Source: MGBC113645 sp036308445 (GTDB lineage: Bacteria; Bacillota_I; Bacilli_A; Erysipelotrichales; Coprobacillaceae). From it: a stretch of 55,217 nt of DNA. Both the position numbers and the translations under genes were made by a program. Positions 1-8,363 of the stretch are shown piece after piece; the stretch's first letter is position 1; every line of letters starts with the position of its first letter. The DNA lies in NCBI GenBank assembly GCA_036308445.1, contig JAXJVS010000132.1:1-55217 (forward strand), written 5' to 3'. The notes under the pieces were generated by a model that did no database searches, was not told where the DNA came from, and was given only the letters and a program-made list of their open reading frames with translations.

Positions 1-1
1 T

Positions 2-454
2 ATTAATGCTAATACAATGATTAGAGAATGTTCCCAAGTCTCTACTAAATTTGATAATTTACCTAATGGAGCATTAGTATGGATGGAAGGACATATAGGT
101 ATTCATGTGGGTAATGGTATATGTATAGAGTCTAGTCCAAAGTGGGAGAATGGAATTCAAAAAACATTTATAAAAGGATCCGGCCATAAAAATTCAGAAA
201 AATTAAATGAAAGAAAGTGGAGCAAACAAGGAATATTTGATAAATATATTCATTATGATATTAAATATTATCCTAGGTACACAGGAAAATCTTATATGAT
301 TGATAAAGTATTCAAAGAGATTGGCGCTCCTTATGGTTCGGTTACTAAACGTAAACCAGTGGCAATTATTAATGGATATAGTGATTATAAAGGAACAGCA
401 AGTCAAAATTTAAAACTTATAAGTTTTGCTAAACAAGGAAGATTAAAAAAATAG
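2..454 (+). CDS. Peptidoglycan hydrolase-like protein (NlpC/P60-type fold), 5' truncated by window edge
   Basis: The frame is open to the first bases of the window, so the N-terminus, where a catalytic Cys would lie, is outside. The visible part has the segment ALVWMEGHIGIHVGNG followed by CIESSP. This resembles the His-containing strand and following strand of NlpC/P60-like or CHAP-like amidohydrolases that cut cell-wall peptides. The ATG at 17 is internal and has no ribosome binding site, so it is probably not the start. The last 50 residues are basic and lack a recognised wall-binding repeat. A strong terminator follows. The family assignment rests on one motif region, so the exact substrate is unknown; a phage- or element-derived endolysin is possible. 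Confidence 0.55.
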   Translation: MNANTMIRECSQVSTKFDNLPNGALVWMEGHIGIHVGNGICIESSPKWENGIQKTFIKGSGHKNSEKLNERKWSKQGIFDKYIHYDIKYYPRYTGKSYMIDKVFKEIGAPYGSVTKRKPVAIINGYSDYKGTASQNLKLISFAKQGRLKK

Positions 455-456
455 AT

Positions 457-488
457 AATAGGCTAACCATGATGGTTAGCCTATTTTT
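457..488 (+). terminator. Rho-independent terminator of the truncated first gene
   Basis: A perfect 14-bp inverted repeat (457-470 with 472-485; core GGCTAACCAT / ATGGTTAGCC) runs into five T residues just after the stop codon. Confidence 0.9.
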
Positions 489-652
489 GCTTATAAAGAA
501 TTCTTGGGAATATAGAATTCTTAAATTGCTGATAGAAAATTCCTTTCCTCTTTCTAATAAATATCCCATAAAATATTATAAATTTTAATGATTAAAATTG
601 TTAGTTCTGTTTTCAATGTTTTTCTATAGTTTTTAAATGATGTATAAAGAAA

Positions 653-682
653 AAAGTACTTAGTGATATCACTAAGTACTTT
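653..682 (-). terminator. Terminator of rpsD
   Basis: A perfect 15+15 palindrome (arm AAAGTACTTAGTGAT) is followed on the - strand by a run of T residues (653 down to about 648). It lies 18 bases past the rpsD stop. Confidence 0.9.
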
Positions 683-699
683 AAATGACCTATATAATA

Positions 700-1305
700 C
701 TATCCTAAGCGGTTGTAGTATTCTACGATTAATGATTCGTTGATTTCTTGGTTTAATTCAGATCTTTCAGGTAATCTTACTAATTTACCTTCCATTTTTT
801 CTGTATTTAATTCAACAAATCCTGGAACATGAGTCATTGCTTCTAAGTTAGCTTTGATGATTGCTAAGTTTTGAGATTTTTCTCTAACTGCGATAACATC
901 TCCAACTTTAACGTGACAAGAAGCGATGTCAGTTTTAACTCCATTTAATAAGATATGACCATGGTTTACTAATTGTCTAGCTTGTCTTCTTGTAGAAGCA
1001 AATCCTAATCTGTAAACTACGTTGTCTAATCTTGATTCAAGTAAGCAGAAGAAGTTATAACCAGTGATTCCTTCCATTTTACTTGCTCTTTTAAATGTGT
1101 TATGGAATTGTTTTTCGTTAACTCCATACATATGTCTTACTTTTTGTTTTTCAGCTAATTGTAATCCATATTCAGTTGGTTTCTTTCTTTTTTGTCCATG
1201 TTGACCAGGTGCATAAGGTCTTTTTGCTAATTCTTTACCAGTTTCTAATGTAGAAAAACCTAAACGTCTAGATTTTTTCCATTGTGGTCCAGTATAACGT
1301 GCCAT
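700..1305 (-). CDS. rpsD: 30S ribosomal protein S4
   Basis: S4 binds 16S rRNA first in assembly of the small-subunit body and in many bacteria also represses its own mRNA. The 201-residue product has the normal length of Firmicutes S4. It starts MARYTGPQWKKSRRLG, followed by the basic N-terminal domain and the S4 RNA-binding domain at about residues 92-155 (SRLDNVVYRLGFASTRRQAR, then NHGHILLNG). A strong TAGGAGG site precedes the ATG. The gene is a single-gene unit on the opposite strand to nearly everything else here, with its own perfect promoter, a 160-base leader and a terminator. Location next to ezrA matches the Bacillus order. Confidence 0.98.
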   Translation of the reverse strand: MARYTGPQWKKSRRLGFSTLETGKELAKRPYAPGQHGQKRKKPTEYGLQLAEKQKVRHMYGVNEKQFHNTFKRASKMEGITGYNFFCLLESRLDNVVYRLGFASTRRQARQLVNHGHILLNGVKTDIASCHVKVGDVIAVREKSQNLAIIKANLEAMTHVPGFVELNTEKMEGKLVRLPERSELNQEINESLIVEYYNRLG

Positions 1306-1466
1306 TTTTATTTCCTCCTATTGTTTTATTGGCTTAAAACAATAACAATTCATAGATTCATAAGGTTGTGTTTATATTAAGCATTTCCCATTGCAGCTAG
1401 GTACTTTGCATACATCAGTTATAAACGCATTGTCTTATACTCTATGTGCTGCTATCATTTGTGCAC
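1306..1466 (-). promoter_or_regulatory. Long rpsD mRNA leader, candidate S4 autoregulatory element
   Basis: About 160 transcribed but untranslated bases lie between the predicted start site (about 1466) and the rpsD ATG. They contain short inverted segments (for example AAAACAATAA against TTGTTTTATT near 1320-1345) and no open frame of note. Firmicutes rpsD genes are known to carry S4-binding leaders, so feedback control is likely. I cannot match the fold to a named leader family by eye. Confidence 0.5.
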
Positions 1467-1472
1467 TATGAT

Positions 1473-1500
1473 ATTATATCTAATTAGTAGAATTTGTCAA
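1473..1500 (-). promoter_or_regulatory. Sigma-A promoter of rpsD
   Basis: Reading the - strand, TTGACA (1500-1495) and TATAAT (1478-1473) are both perfect and separated by 16 bases. Confidence 0.9.
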
Positions 1501-1849
1501 TAAAAAATAACATATTTTGTTGGTGAATTCGTATTTTTTATTGATTTATCAGATAATGAAATTATTTTCTTGACAACAAATAATTTTATAAACTATATCA
1601 TATTTCAAATTCTTCTGGAAAATGAAGTTTTCCAAAGCTGTTTCCTATTTAATAATTTTTATAATTTTTCTTTTCCTTGTTAAATGATATAATCTCTTTA
1701 ATAAAAAACAATCATATCTATTTATAAATTAATTTTTATAAACTTATCTTTAAACTAATGAAATTATAATATTTTTATGATAAGATATATTTTGTAGAAA
1801 ATTATTGGTTACATGTTTTAAACATTTTATATATAGTGAGGTATAAGTC
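1501..1849. other. A+T-rich intergenic region between rpsD and ezrA
   Basis: No convincing small gene is seen in these 349 bases. A TTGACA at 1570-1575 with a weak TATATC box at 1594-1599 could start a long leader or small RNA. A second TATAAT at 1688-1693 has no good -35. A small hairpin (TGGAAAA / TTTTCCA, 1616-1634) lacks a T run. The ezrA ribosome site GAGG is at 1837-1840. Confidence 0.4.
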
Positions 1850-3604
1850 ATGGAAGAGTTTTGTAATTATATAAAGAATTTTATAGATACAGTAGGAACA
1901 AAGAATTTAATTATTACAGCAGCTGTTATTGTTGCTGTTATTGTTGTGTATATTATATATCGAAGTATTCGTTTGAAGTTTTTTAGAAAGAAAATTGTTG
2001 AAGAAGAGAATAGAATGAATGCTATTAAATCATTACCGCTACAATATCGTTTAGGTAGGGTGAAAAGTATTGCTAAAAATATGCCAGATGTCGAACCTTT
2101 ATATCAACAATATTCTGAAGAGTTTGAAAAACTATCAGATTTCCAGAAAAATGAATTAGGAGTTTTATTGAATGAAATAGATGAACAATTATTCTATGGA
2201 AAACTAAGAAAAGTTTCAAAGAAGATGAATGAACTTGAAGAAATGCTTCAGACATATGAGGATAAGTCTCAGGATTTATTAAAGAGAATAGAAAAAATTA
2301 CTGAAATCGAAAACATTCAGCGTATTGAGATTATTAGAGTTAAAGAAAAATATCGTAAAGAAGTTGATTATTATGAGTCAATTCGTTTTAAGGTTGATGA
2401 TTTTATTCCTCATATTGATGGATTGTTTAAAGATATTGATAAAGATTTTGTCTCTTTAGAAGATATGATGAATAATCAAAGATTTGAAGAAGCTCAGGAA
2501 TTTACTAAAGCTATTGAAAAGAAAATTGATTGGATACATACTAACTTTAAAGATTTACCAAGTTTTGTTACTGTTGTTAGACAATATATTCCTAAGAAAA
2601 TCAATCAAATTCAAGGACTTATCGATTCAATGCCAGAGAATCAGTATGCAATGCATCAGCTTGCAATTACTGATCGTTTTGAAGCGGTTCATTTGGATTT
2701 AGAAAAAGAGATAAAAAATGTTAAATCATTACAATTAGATAACATGTCTAATGCTTTAGAAGAAATATCTAAGAATATTGATGGTTTAATAGAAGATATT
2801 ACAACAGAAAAGAAATCCTTAGATTTATTTAAAGAAAAATGGGATGAATGCTATAAAAATGTAGAACAAATATATAGTCAATATAAGCAGGCTTTAATTG
2901 ATTTGAATAATATGAGAACATTATATGTTTTAGATGATGTTGATATTACTATTGATGAAAAATTTGAAGATTTTGATGTCTTGTTAAAACAATCATATGA
3001 TTTAGAACAGCAGATGAGTACAGGAAAGTTTGCTTACTCATTGATGATTAAAGATGTAGAAACATTAAATAGTCAGGTTATTGTTCATCAGACTTATTTA
3101 AATGATTTCTTTACTGTCAGAGATCATTTATATTTACAAGAACAGAGAGCGATTGATGAATTAGAAAATATTAATATTGTATTATTAGAAATCAAATCAG
3201 AAATAAAAAATAAACATTTACCAATGATTAATGAATCATATAAAGATTATATTCAAGATTCTTATGATAAAGCAGCTGAAATACAGGCTTTTAGACAAAA
3301 TAGACCTGTAGAATTAACAGAATTATCACAAAAAGTTGATAAGGCAAGAGATGTTATTTATAAGTTATATGACAATGTTCATAATTTAGTAGTCACTGCT
3401 CAAATGGTTGAAGAAGCAATTGTATTTGGTAATAGATATCGTTCAACATTCTTAGAAGTGAATACTGAACTTACAAAAGCTGAAGTATTATTTAGAAATG
3501 GTGAATATACGAAAGCTTTAACTACGGCTGTAGATATTATTGAAAAAATAAAACCTGGATCTTATGAAGAATTGATTTTAAAAACATCTAAAAAGTCCAA
3601 TTAA
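1850..3604 (+). CDS. ezrA: Septation ring formation regulator EzrA
   Basis: EzrA is a membrane-anchored spectrin-like protein that interacts with FtsZ and PBP1 and limits Z-ring formation in Firmicutes. The 584-residue product is close to the usual 560-570. It has a short N-terminal outside segment, one transmembrane helix at about residues 20-37 (rich in I, V, A) and then a basic stop-transfer RSIRLKFFRKK. All the rest is heptad-like, charged, nearly proline-free helix typical of the EzrA coiled-coil repeats. Position between rpsD and the nifS/thiI pair is the Bacillus arrangement. The stop codon sits inside the terminator hairpin. Confidence 0.95.
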   Translation: MEEFCNYIKNFIDTVGTKNLIITAAVIVAVIVVYIIYRSIRLKFFRKKIVEEENRMNAIKSLPLQYRLGRVKSIAKNMPDVEPLYQQYSEEFEKLSDFQKNELGVLLNEIDEQLFYGKLRKVSKKMNELEEMLQTYEDKSQDLLKRIEKITEIENIQRIEIIRVKEKYRKEVDYYESIRFKVDDFIPHIDGLFKDIDKDFVSLEDMMNNQRFEEAQEFTKAIEKKIDWIHTNFKDLPSFVTVVRQYIPKKINQIQGLIDSMPENQYAMHQLAITDRFEAVHLDLEKEIKNVKSLQLDNMSNALEEISKNIDGLIEDITTEKKSLDLFKEKWDECYKNVEQIYSQYKQALIDLNNMRTLYVLDDVDITIDEKFEDFDVLLKQSYDLEQQMSTGKFAYSLMIKDVETLNSQVIVHQTYLNDFFTVRDHLYLQEQRAIDELENINIVLLEIKSEIKNKHLPMINESYKDYIQDSYDKAAEIQAFRQNRPVELTELSQKVDKARDVIYKLYDNVHNLVVTAQMVEEAIVFGNRYRSTFLEVNTELTKAEVLFRNGEYTKALTTAVDIIEKIKPGSYEELILKTSKKSN

Positions 3605-3616
3605 TTGGACTTTTTT
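3590..3616 (+). terminator. Terminator overlapping the ezrA stop codon
   Basis: A palindrome centred at 3602/3603 (AAAAAGTCCAATT, then its complement) ends in six T residues. The TAA stop (3602-3604) lies at the tip of the hairpin. Confidence 0.85.
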
Positions 3617-3685
3617 AATGATTTTACTTGATTTTTTATCATAAACTATTGTATAAAGACATAAGATAAATTATGGAGGAATATG

Positions 3686-4825
3686 ATGATTTATTTAGAT
3701 TATGTGTCTACGACACCTTTAAGAAAAGAAATATTAGAAACTTACAACAATCTATTAAATAAATATTTTGCAAATGCTGATTCAATGCATTCATTAGGTT
3801 TTGAAGTAAATACTTTAATGGAAAAATCTAGATCTTTAATTGCTGATTTATTACATGTTAAAGAGAGTGAATTATTTTTTACCAGTGGTGCTAGTGAATC
3901 TAATAATACTGCTATTAAAGGATGTGCTTTTGCATATTCAAATAGAGGTAAACATATTATTACTTCTAGTGTTGAACATTCTAGTGTATATAATACATGT
4001 GTTCAGTTAAGAGATGTTTTTGGCTTTGATGTGGATTTTATTTCGGTTGATGAGAATGGGACTTTGAATTTAAAAGAATTAGAAGAAAAAATAAGAGAAG
4101 ATACAATTCTAGTATCAATCATGTATGTTAATAATGAAGTAGGAATGATTAATCCAATTCATGAAATATCAAAAATAATAAAAAATAAAAATCCAAAAAC
4201 AAAATTTCATGTTGATATGGTACAAGCATTAGGAAAAATACCTGTAGATTTAACAAATATTAATCTAGCAAGTTTCTCAGCCCATAAAATTTATGGTTTA
4301 AAAGGTAGTGGCTTATTATATAAGGATAATGCAACTCAGATTGTTCCACTTATTAGTGGTGGACAGCAAGAAACAGGATTAAGAGGTGGTACAAGTAATG
4401 CACCTGTTAATATTGTGCTTGCTAAAACAATCAGACTAGTATTAGAGGATTTTGATTATAAATATAATTATGTCAAATCGTTAAATCATTATCTAAGAGA
4501 GTATTTAGAAACAAGAAATGATATTGTTATTAACACTCCTAGAGAAAATACTTCTCCTTATATTTTAAATTTTTCGCCATTAGGCTATAAACCAGAAGTA
4601 TTAGTTCATGATTTAGAATCAATGGGATGTTTTATTTCGACAAAAAGTACATGTAGTTCAAAGAAAAATGATATATCAAGAACTTTAAAAGCGATGAATA
4701 TTGATCCTTATATTGCTGGTAGTGCGTTAAGAATCAGTTTTTCGCCAATGACCACAAAAGAAGAGGTTGATAAATTCATTCAAGCTTTATCAATCTCTTT
4801 AGAAAGAATAAAAAAGCAGAGGTAG
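3686..4825 (+). CDS. Cysteine desulfurase (NifS/IscS-like), probable sulfur donor for ThiI
   Basis: PLP enzyme that removes sulfur from cysteine and holds it as a persulfide. The fold-type I aminotransferase features are clear: MIYLDYVSTTP start, FFTSGASESNN cofactor loop, the PLP lysine in SFSAHKIYGLKG (about Lys201), and the catalytic Cys in STKSTCSS (about Cys323). I chose the second of two adjacent ATGs because GGAGG at 3675-3679 is 6 bases from it but only 3 from the ATG at 3683. The usual YLDNAATTP is YLDYVSTTP here, a mild divergence. It ends 3 bases before thiI, and no Fe-S scaffold gene is nearby, so dedicated supply of sulfur for 4-thiouridine (and perhaps thiazole) is the likely role, as for Bacillus NifZ. 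Confidence 0.9.
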   Translation: MIYLDYVSTTPLRKEILETYNNLLNKYFANADSMHSLGFEVNTLMEKSRSLIADLLHVKESELFFTSGASESNNTAIKGCAFAYSNRGKHIITSSVEHSSVYNTCVQLRDVFGFDVDFISVDENGTLNLKELEEKIREDTILVSIMYVNNEVGMINPIHEISKIIKNKNPKTKFHVDMVQALGKIPVDLTNINLASFSAHKIYGLKGSGLLYKDNATQIVPLISGGQQETGLRGGTSNAPVNIVLAKTIRLVLEDFDYKYNYVKSLNHYLREYLETRNDIVINTPRENTSPYILNFSPLGYKPEVLVHDLESMGCFISTKSTCSSKKNDISRTLKAMNIDPYIAGSALRISFSPMTTKEEVDKFIQALSISLERIKKQR

Positions 4826-4828
4826 TTT

Positions 4829-6025
4829 ATGGAAAGTAATCATATTTTAGTTAGATTTGGAGAACTAACAACAAAAGGTAAAAATAGAAAACTATTTATT
4901 AGAAAATTATGTAGTAATACAAAAGAAATCCTTTCTTCCTTTACTCATTTAAGATATGAGATTACATTTGATAGAATGTATATTTTATTGAATGGTGAGG
5001 ATCCAAAGGCTGTTAGTGATAAATTAAAGACAGTCTTTGGTATTCATTCTTTTTCAATCTGTTATAAAGTAGATACAGATTTAGAAAGGATTAAAGAAGT
5101 TGTATCTGAAATCATTGAAAGAAATGAAGGAAATACATTTAAAATTGATACAAAAAGAAATGATAAAGATTTTCCAATGCATTCTCAAGATATTAATAGA
5201 GCCATTGCAGGGCATGTATTCCATCATACATCTAAAAATTTAAAAGTAGATGTTCATCACCCTGAAATTTTAGTTAAAGTTGAATTAAGAAAAGAATGTA
5301 CATATGTTATGGATAATGTTATTAAAGGTGCTGGTGGATATCCTGTAGGTATTGGTGGTAAAGCATTATTAATGTTATCTGGTGGTATTGATTCACCGGT
5401 TGCAGGATATTTAACTTTAAAAAGAGGAGTAGATATAGAATGTATTCATTATGCTTCTCCACCATATACAAATGAATTAGCTAAAGAGAAAGTATTAGAT
5501 TTAGTTAATGTTTTAAGACAATATACTCATGGTAAAATTGTTGTACATATGGTACCATTCACTAAATTACAATTAGCTGTATATGAACATTGTGAAGAAA
5601 GTTATGCGATGACTGTAATGAGAAGAATGATGTATAGAATAGCTGAAGGAATTGCTCAAAAGAATCATTGCTTAGCTATTGTTAATGGCGAAAGTATTGG
5701 TCAAGTTGCTTCGCAGACATTGGATTCTATGCAAGTTATCAATGAAGTTATTAGAATGCCAGTATTAAGACCAGTGGCTTGCATGGATAAATTAGAAATT
5801 ATTGATATTGCTGAAAAGATTGGTACATATGATATATCAATTAGACCTCATGAAGATTGTTGTACCATCTTTACACCAAAACAGCCAGCTACAAAACCAA
5901 AAAGTTATAAAGCAGAAGCTATGGAAGCTAACTGGGCTTTTGAAACAATGGTGCAAGAATGTATTGATGAAACAAAGTTTATAGTTATAGATGATAGTTA
6001 TAAAAATGACGAAGATATTTTTTAA
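4829..6025 (+). CDS. thiI: tRNA 4-thiouridine synthase ThiI
   Basis: ThiI adenylates tRNA uridine-8 and inserts sulfur, and in many bacteria also helps thiazole synthesis. The protein (398 residues) has the N-terminal ferredoxin-like and THUMP region to about residue 165, then the PP-loop ATP pyrophosphatase motif SGGIDSP at 184-190. The C-terminal rhodanese domain of the enterobacterial enzyme is absent, as in Bacillus, so sulfur must come straight from the upstream desulfurase. A conserved PHEDCCTIF stretch lies near residue 340. The gene starts 3 bases after that desulfurase and is certainly cotranscribed. Confidence 0.95.
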   Translation: MESNHILVRFGELTTKGKNRKLFIRKLCSNTKEILSSFTHLRYEITFDRMYILLNGEDPKAVSDKLKTVFGIHSFSICYKVDTDLERIKEVVSEIIERNEGNTFKIDTKRNDKDFPMHSQDINRAIAGHVFHHTSKNLKVDVHHPEILVKVELRKECTYVMDNVIKGAGGYPVGIGGKALLMLSGGIDSPVAGYLTLKRGVDIECIHYASPPYTNELAKEKVLDLVNVLRQYTHGKIVVHMVPFTKLQLAVYEHCEESYAMTVMRRMMYRIAEGIAQKNHCLAIVNGESIGQVASQTLDSMQVINEVIRMPVLRPVACMDKLEIIDIAEKIGTYDISIRPHEDCCTIFTPKQPATKPKSYKAEAMEANWAFETMVQECIDETKFIVIDDSYKNDEDIF

Positions 6026-6032
6026 AAAAATT

Positions 6033-6075
6033 GTATAAGTTTGAAAACCTGACACAAAATAATTGTGTCAGGAGG
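6033..6075 (+). promoter_or_regulatory. SASP control region: 10-bp stem overlapping the Shine-Dalgarno, and a sigma-G-like promoter
   Basis: CCTGACACAA (6048-6057) is exactly complementary to TTGTGTCAGG (6063-6072) with a 5-base loop, and the stem covers the first half of AGGAGG (6070-6075). The same stretch holds GTATA (6033-6037), 17 bases, then CAAAATA (6055-6061), one mismatch from the forespore sigma-G -10 pattern CATnnTA. These two readings partly exclude each other: a transcript from that promoter would start near 6068, after the stem's left arm. Confidence 0.45.
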
Positions 6076-6083
6076 TGAAAGAC

Positions 6084-6314
6084 ATGAATTCAAACTCAAG
6101 TTCTAAAAACAAATTAGTCGTACCAGGAGCTCAAAATGCTATTGATCAAATGAAGTACGAAATTGCTAATGAATTTGGAGTAAATCTTGGACCTGATGCA
6201 ACTTCTCGTGCTAACGGATCTGTTGGTGGTGAAATCACTAAGAGATTAGTTCAAATGGGACAAAACCAAATTTCTGGACAAAGCCAAAACTCTGGTAATC
6301 AACAATACAAATAG
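6084..6314 (+). CDS. Alpha/beta-type small acid-soluble spore protein (SASP)
   Basis: These proteins coat DNA in the developing spore, protect it from UV damage, and are degraded by the GPR protease at germination. The 76-residue product carries the family signature: a first helix KYEIANEFGVNLGPDAT with the GPR cleavage context around EIA, and a second block NGSVGGEITKRLVQMG. The tail is rich in Q, N, S and G. The ATG at 6084 is chosen because AGGAGG (6070-6075) is 8 bases upstream; a TTG at 6063 in the same frame lies inside the hairpin and is unlikely. thiI next to an ssp gene is also the Bacillus order. It indicates that the organism makes endospores. Confidence 0.93.
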   Translation: MNSNSSSKNKLVVPGAQNAIDQMKYEIANEFGVNLGPDATSRANGSVGGEITKRLVQMGQNQISGQSQNSGNQQYK

Positions 6315-6326
6315 TATTTAAAATAG

Positions 6327-6362
6327 AAACCTAGATTTTACAAAATAAAATCTAGGTTTTTT
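6327..6362 (+). terminator. Terminator of the SASP gene
   Basis: Stem AAACCTAGATTTTA with its complement TAAAATCTAGGTTT and a 5-base loop, followed by a T run. Confidence 0.9.
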
Positions 6363-6533
6363 CTTCTTATTAATAAAAGTGTTGAATTCTTTTATTTTGA
6401 TGATAAACTAATATTGTTAATAAAGATATTAGAAATGAAAATTTTAGTGTATGATGAAATAATATTTAATATTCATAATCGATATATAAAAGAATATTTC
6501 TATTTTATCAGTCGAATAATGGAGGAAAATAAA

Positions 6534-7190
6534 ATGAAGAAGAAATGTGCATTAGAAGCGTTAAAACTTATAAAATCAGGGATGACTATAGGTTTAGGTG
6601 GTGGTAGTACAATAGGTTATTTAGTACAATATATTGAAGAAAATCAATTGAATGTTAAGGTTGTCACTCCATCATATAATACAGCTGAATTATGTGTTAA
6701 ACATCAATTAAATGTTATACCAACATGGACTGTTGATCATGTTGATATTGCTTTTGATGGCTGTGATGAAGTGGATTTGAATTTAAATGCTTTAAAATCC
6801 GGAGGAGCAATTCATACAAAAGAAAAAATAATTGGTTCTATGGCTGATGAATATATATTATTAGTAGATGAATCAAAAGTGTTTGATAAACTACCTTTTC
6901 ATCATAGTGTAACTTTAGAAGTGATTCCTGAGGCTAAAGCTTATGTAAAAAAACAAATTGAATTATTAAATGGTAAAGTTTCTATGAGAACAAGTGATGC
7001 TAAAGATGGTTTTACTATTAGCGATCATGGACATTTTATTATGGAAGCTACTTTTGAAAATGTAGAAGATATAAAAAAGTTAAATTATGATTTAAATAAT
7101 ATTCCTGGTATTATTGATACATCATTGTTTGTAGGAATAGCTACAGGGGCGTTATCAGTAGATGGTGATAACATAAGATTTATAAGATAG
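6534..7190 (+). CDS. rpiA: Ribose-5-phosphate isomerase A
   Basis: RpiA interconverts ribose-5-phosphate and ribulose-5-phosphate in the pentose phosphate pathway. The 218-residue product is the normal length. It shows the nucleotide-like loop GLGGGSTIGYLV near residue 20, the catalytic DGCDEVD (usually DGADE), SGGAIHTKEK, and a C-terminal NIPGIIDTSLF. The frame is open back to 6414, but GGAGG at 6521-6525 is 8 bases before the ATG at 6534, and the homology begins there. It stands alone between terminators, with TTGAAT/TAAACT as a weak upstream promoter candidate near 6380-6410. Confidence 0.93.
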   Translation: MKKKCALEALKLIKSGMTIGLGGGSTIGYLVQYIEENQLNVKVVTPSYNTAELCVKHQLNVIPTWTVDHVDIAFDGCDEVDLNLNALKSGGAIHTKEKIIGSMADEYILLVDESKVFDKLPFHHSVTLEVIPEAKAYVKKQIELLNGKVSMRTSDAKDGFTISDHGHFIMEATFENVEDIKKLNYDLNNIPGIIDTSLFVGIATGALSVDGDNIRFIR

Positions 7191-7283
7191 TCTATTTTTT
7201 ATAAAAGATATTATATTAATTCTTTCAAAATAATGTTTTTCATTTTGGGTAGTCGATTGCAGAAATGTTATTTTGTAAAAAAG

Positions 7284-7312
7284 TGTGGAAAAAGTCATTT
7301 ATTTGATATAAT
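7284..7312 (+). promoter_or_regulatory. Promoter of xpt
   Basis: A perfect TATAAT at 7307-7312 has a weak -35 (TGTGGA, 7284-7289) 17 bases upstream. The transcript would begin about 20 bases before the ATG, leaving no room for a purine riboswitch. Confidence 0.55.
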
Positions 7313-7340
7313 GGCTTCTATCTAAGAGGAGGTTATAGAT

Positions 7341-7916
7341 ATGAAGTTATTAGAAGCCCGTATTAGAAAAGATGGAATTGTTAAAGAAGGTAATGTATTA
7401 AAAATAGATAGTTTTTTAAATCATCAGATGGATGTTATGTTTTTTAATGAGATGGGTAAAGAATTTAAAAGATTATTTGAAAAACATGATATAAATAAGA
7501 TTTTAACTATTGAAGCTAGTGGAATTGGTATTGCAGTCATTGTTGGTTTACATTTAGGTGTACCGGTTGTTTTTGCAAAGAAGTCTCAAACATCAAATAT
7601 ATCTAGAGAAGTATATTGTTCAAGAGTGCATTCTTATACACATAATGTAGATAACAATGTTTTTGTATCTAAACAGTATTTAAATAAAGAGGAAAAAATT
7701 TTAATTATTGATGACTTTTTAGCTAATGGTTGTGCTTTAAAAGGCTTGATTGATATTGTAGAACAATCAGGTGGTAAAGTCGAAGGAATTGGTATTGCAG
7801 TAGAAAAAGGATTCCAGAGTGGTGGAGATGAAATAAGAGCTAAAGGTTATCATCTTGAATCATTAGCAATCATTGAATCAATGAATGCTTCAACAGGAGA
7901 AATAATATTTAGATAG
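7341..7916 (+). CDS. xpt: Xanthine phosphoribosyltransferase
   Basis: Salvage enzyme that joins xanthine to PRPP to give XMP. The 191-residue length and start MKLLEARIRKDG fit Xpt closely. The PRPP-binding loop is ILIIDDFLANGCALKG at about residues 118-133, in which Xpt has FLANG where adenine enzymes have LATGGT. The GGAGG site is 11 bases upstream. Unlike Bacillus xpt-pbuX there is no purine transporter after it and no purine riboswitch before it. A terminator starts one base after the stop codon, so this is a single-gene unit. Confidence 0.94.
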   Translation: MKLLEARIRKDGIVKEGNVLKIDSFLNHQMDVMFFNEMGKEFKRLFEKHDINKILTIEASGIGIAVIVGLHLGVPVVFAKKSQTSNISREVYCSRVHSYTHNVDNNVFVSKQYLNKEEKILIIDDFLANGCALKGLIDIVEQSGGKVEGIGIAVEKGFQSGGDEIRAKGYHLESLAIIESMNASTGEIIFR

Positions 7917-7944
7917 AAAGGAATAGATCACTATTCCTTTTTAT
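7917..7944 (+). terminator. Terminator of xpt
   Basis: AAAGGAATAG (7917-7926), loop ATCA, CTATTCCTTT (7931-7940), then T residues. Confidence 0.9.
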
Positions 7945-7989
7945 AGTTTTTTGAATAATGCTTATATGATAATGAATAGATAATAAATG

Positions 7990-8012
7990 AAAAAACGATA
8001 ATTAACATCGTT
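7990..8012 (-). terminator. Terminator for the - strand XRE unit
   Basis: Reading the - strand, AACGAT (8012-8007) pairs with ATCGTT (7999-7994), followed by T residues down to 7990. It lies about 115 bases beyond the decayed membrane gene. Confidence 0.6.
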
Positions 8013-8127
8013 CTCATTATTTCAAGATTATGAAATATTACACTGATTTACATAATAATATAGTTAATAGGGACTCATGACTTATATATTTATTTCTTTC
8101 AGCAGAGTTCTCTATCCTATCTTCTTT

Positions 8128-8337
8128 TCATTTGATTTCGTATTCTATTAATTTATTATTTTTAAAAATGAATATGAGAGATCCTACCATTAATCCCCAG
8201 CACCACATAAAAAACTGGATATATAATCTTTCAAATTAATAAAAATGCCTGTTAAAATAGTAAAAAAACCTAGGATAAATAAGATATAGAATAGTTTATT
8301 TCTTTTTTTATATATCTTTTATATTTTTCGTTTGCAT
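8128..8337 (-). pseudogene. Decayed small membrane protein gene downstream of the XRE regulator
   Basis: No single frame is open, but three successive pieces on the - strand join into one plausible small membrane protein of about 70 residues. The first is MQTKNIKDI from the ATG at 8337. After a one-base shift come YKKRNKLFYILFILGF and the continuing hydrophobic stretch to YISSFLCG. After a second shift come WGLMVGSLIFIF and KNNKLIEYEIK, ending in TGA at 8130-8128. This gives two transmembrane helices with a basic N-terminus. Short XRE regulators are often paired with such integral membrane proteins, so this looks like the dead partner of the neighbouring gene. Sequencing error would be the alternative but would need two indels. 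Confidence 0.6.
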
Positions 8338-8363
8338 TGATTTTATGATAGCAGAATGTTTAA

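Noticed and set aside
6414..6533. N-terminal extension of rpiA from the ATG at 6414
   Set aside because: It has no ribosome binding site and no RpiA similarity, whereas GGAGG is well placed for 6534.
7190..7340. Purine riboswitch expected before xpt
   Set aside because: The gap holds a promoter whose start is only about 20 bases from the ATG, and the purine aptamer's conserved loops are not present.
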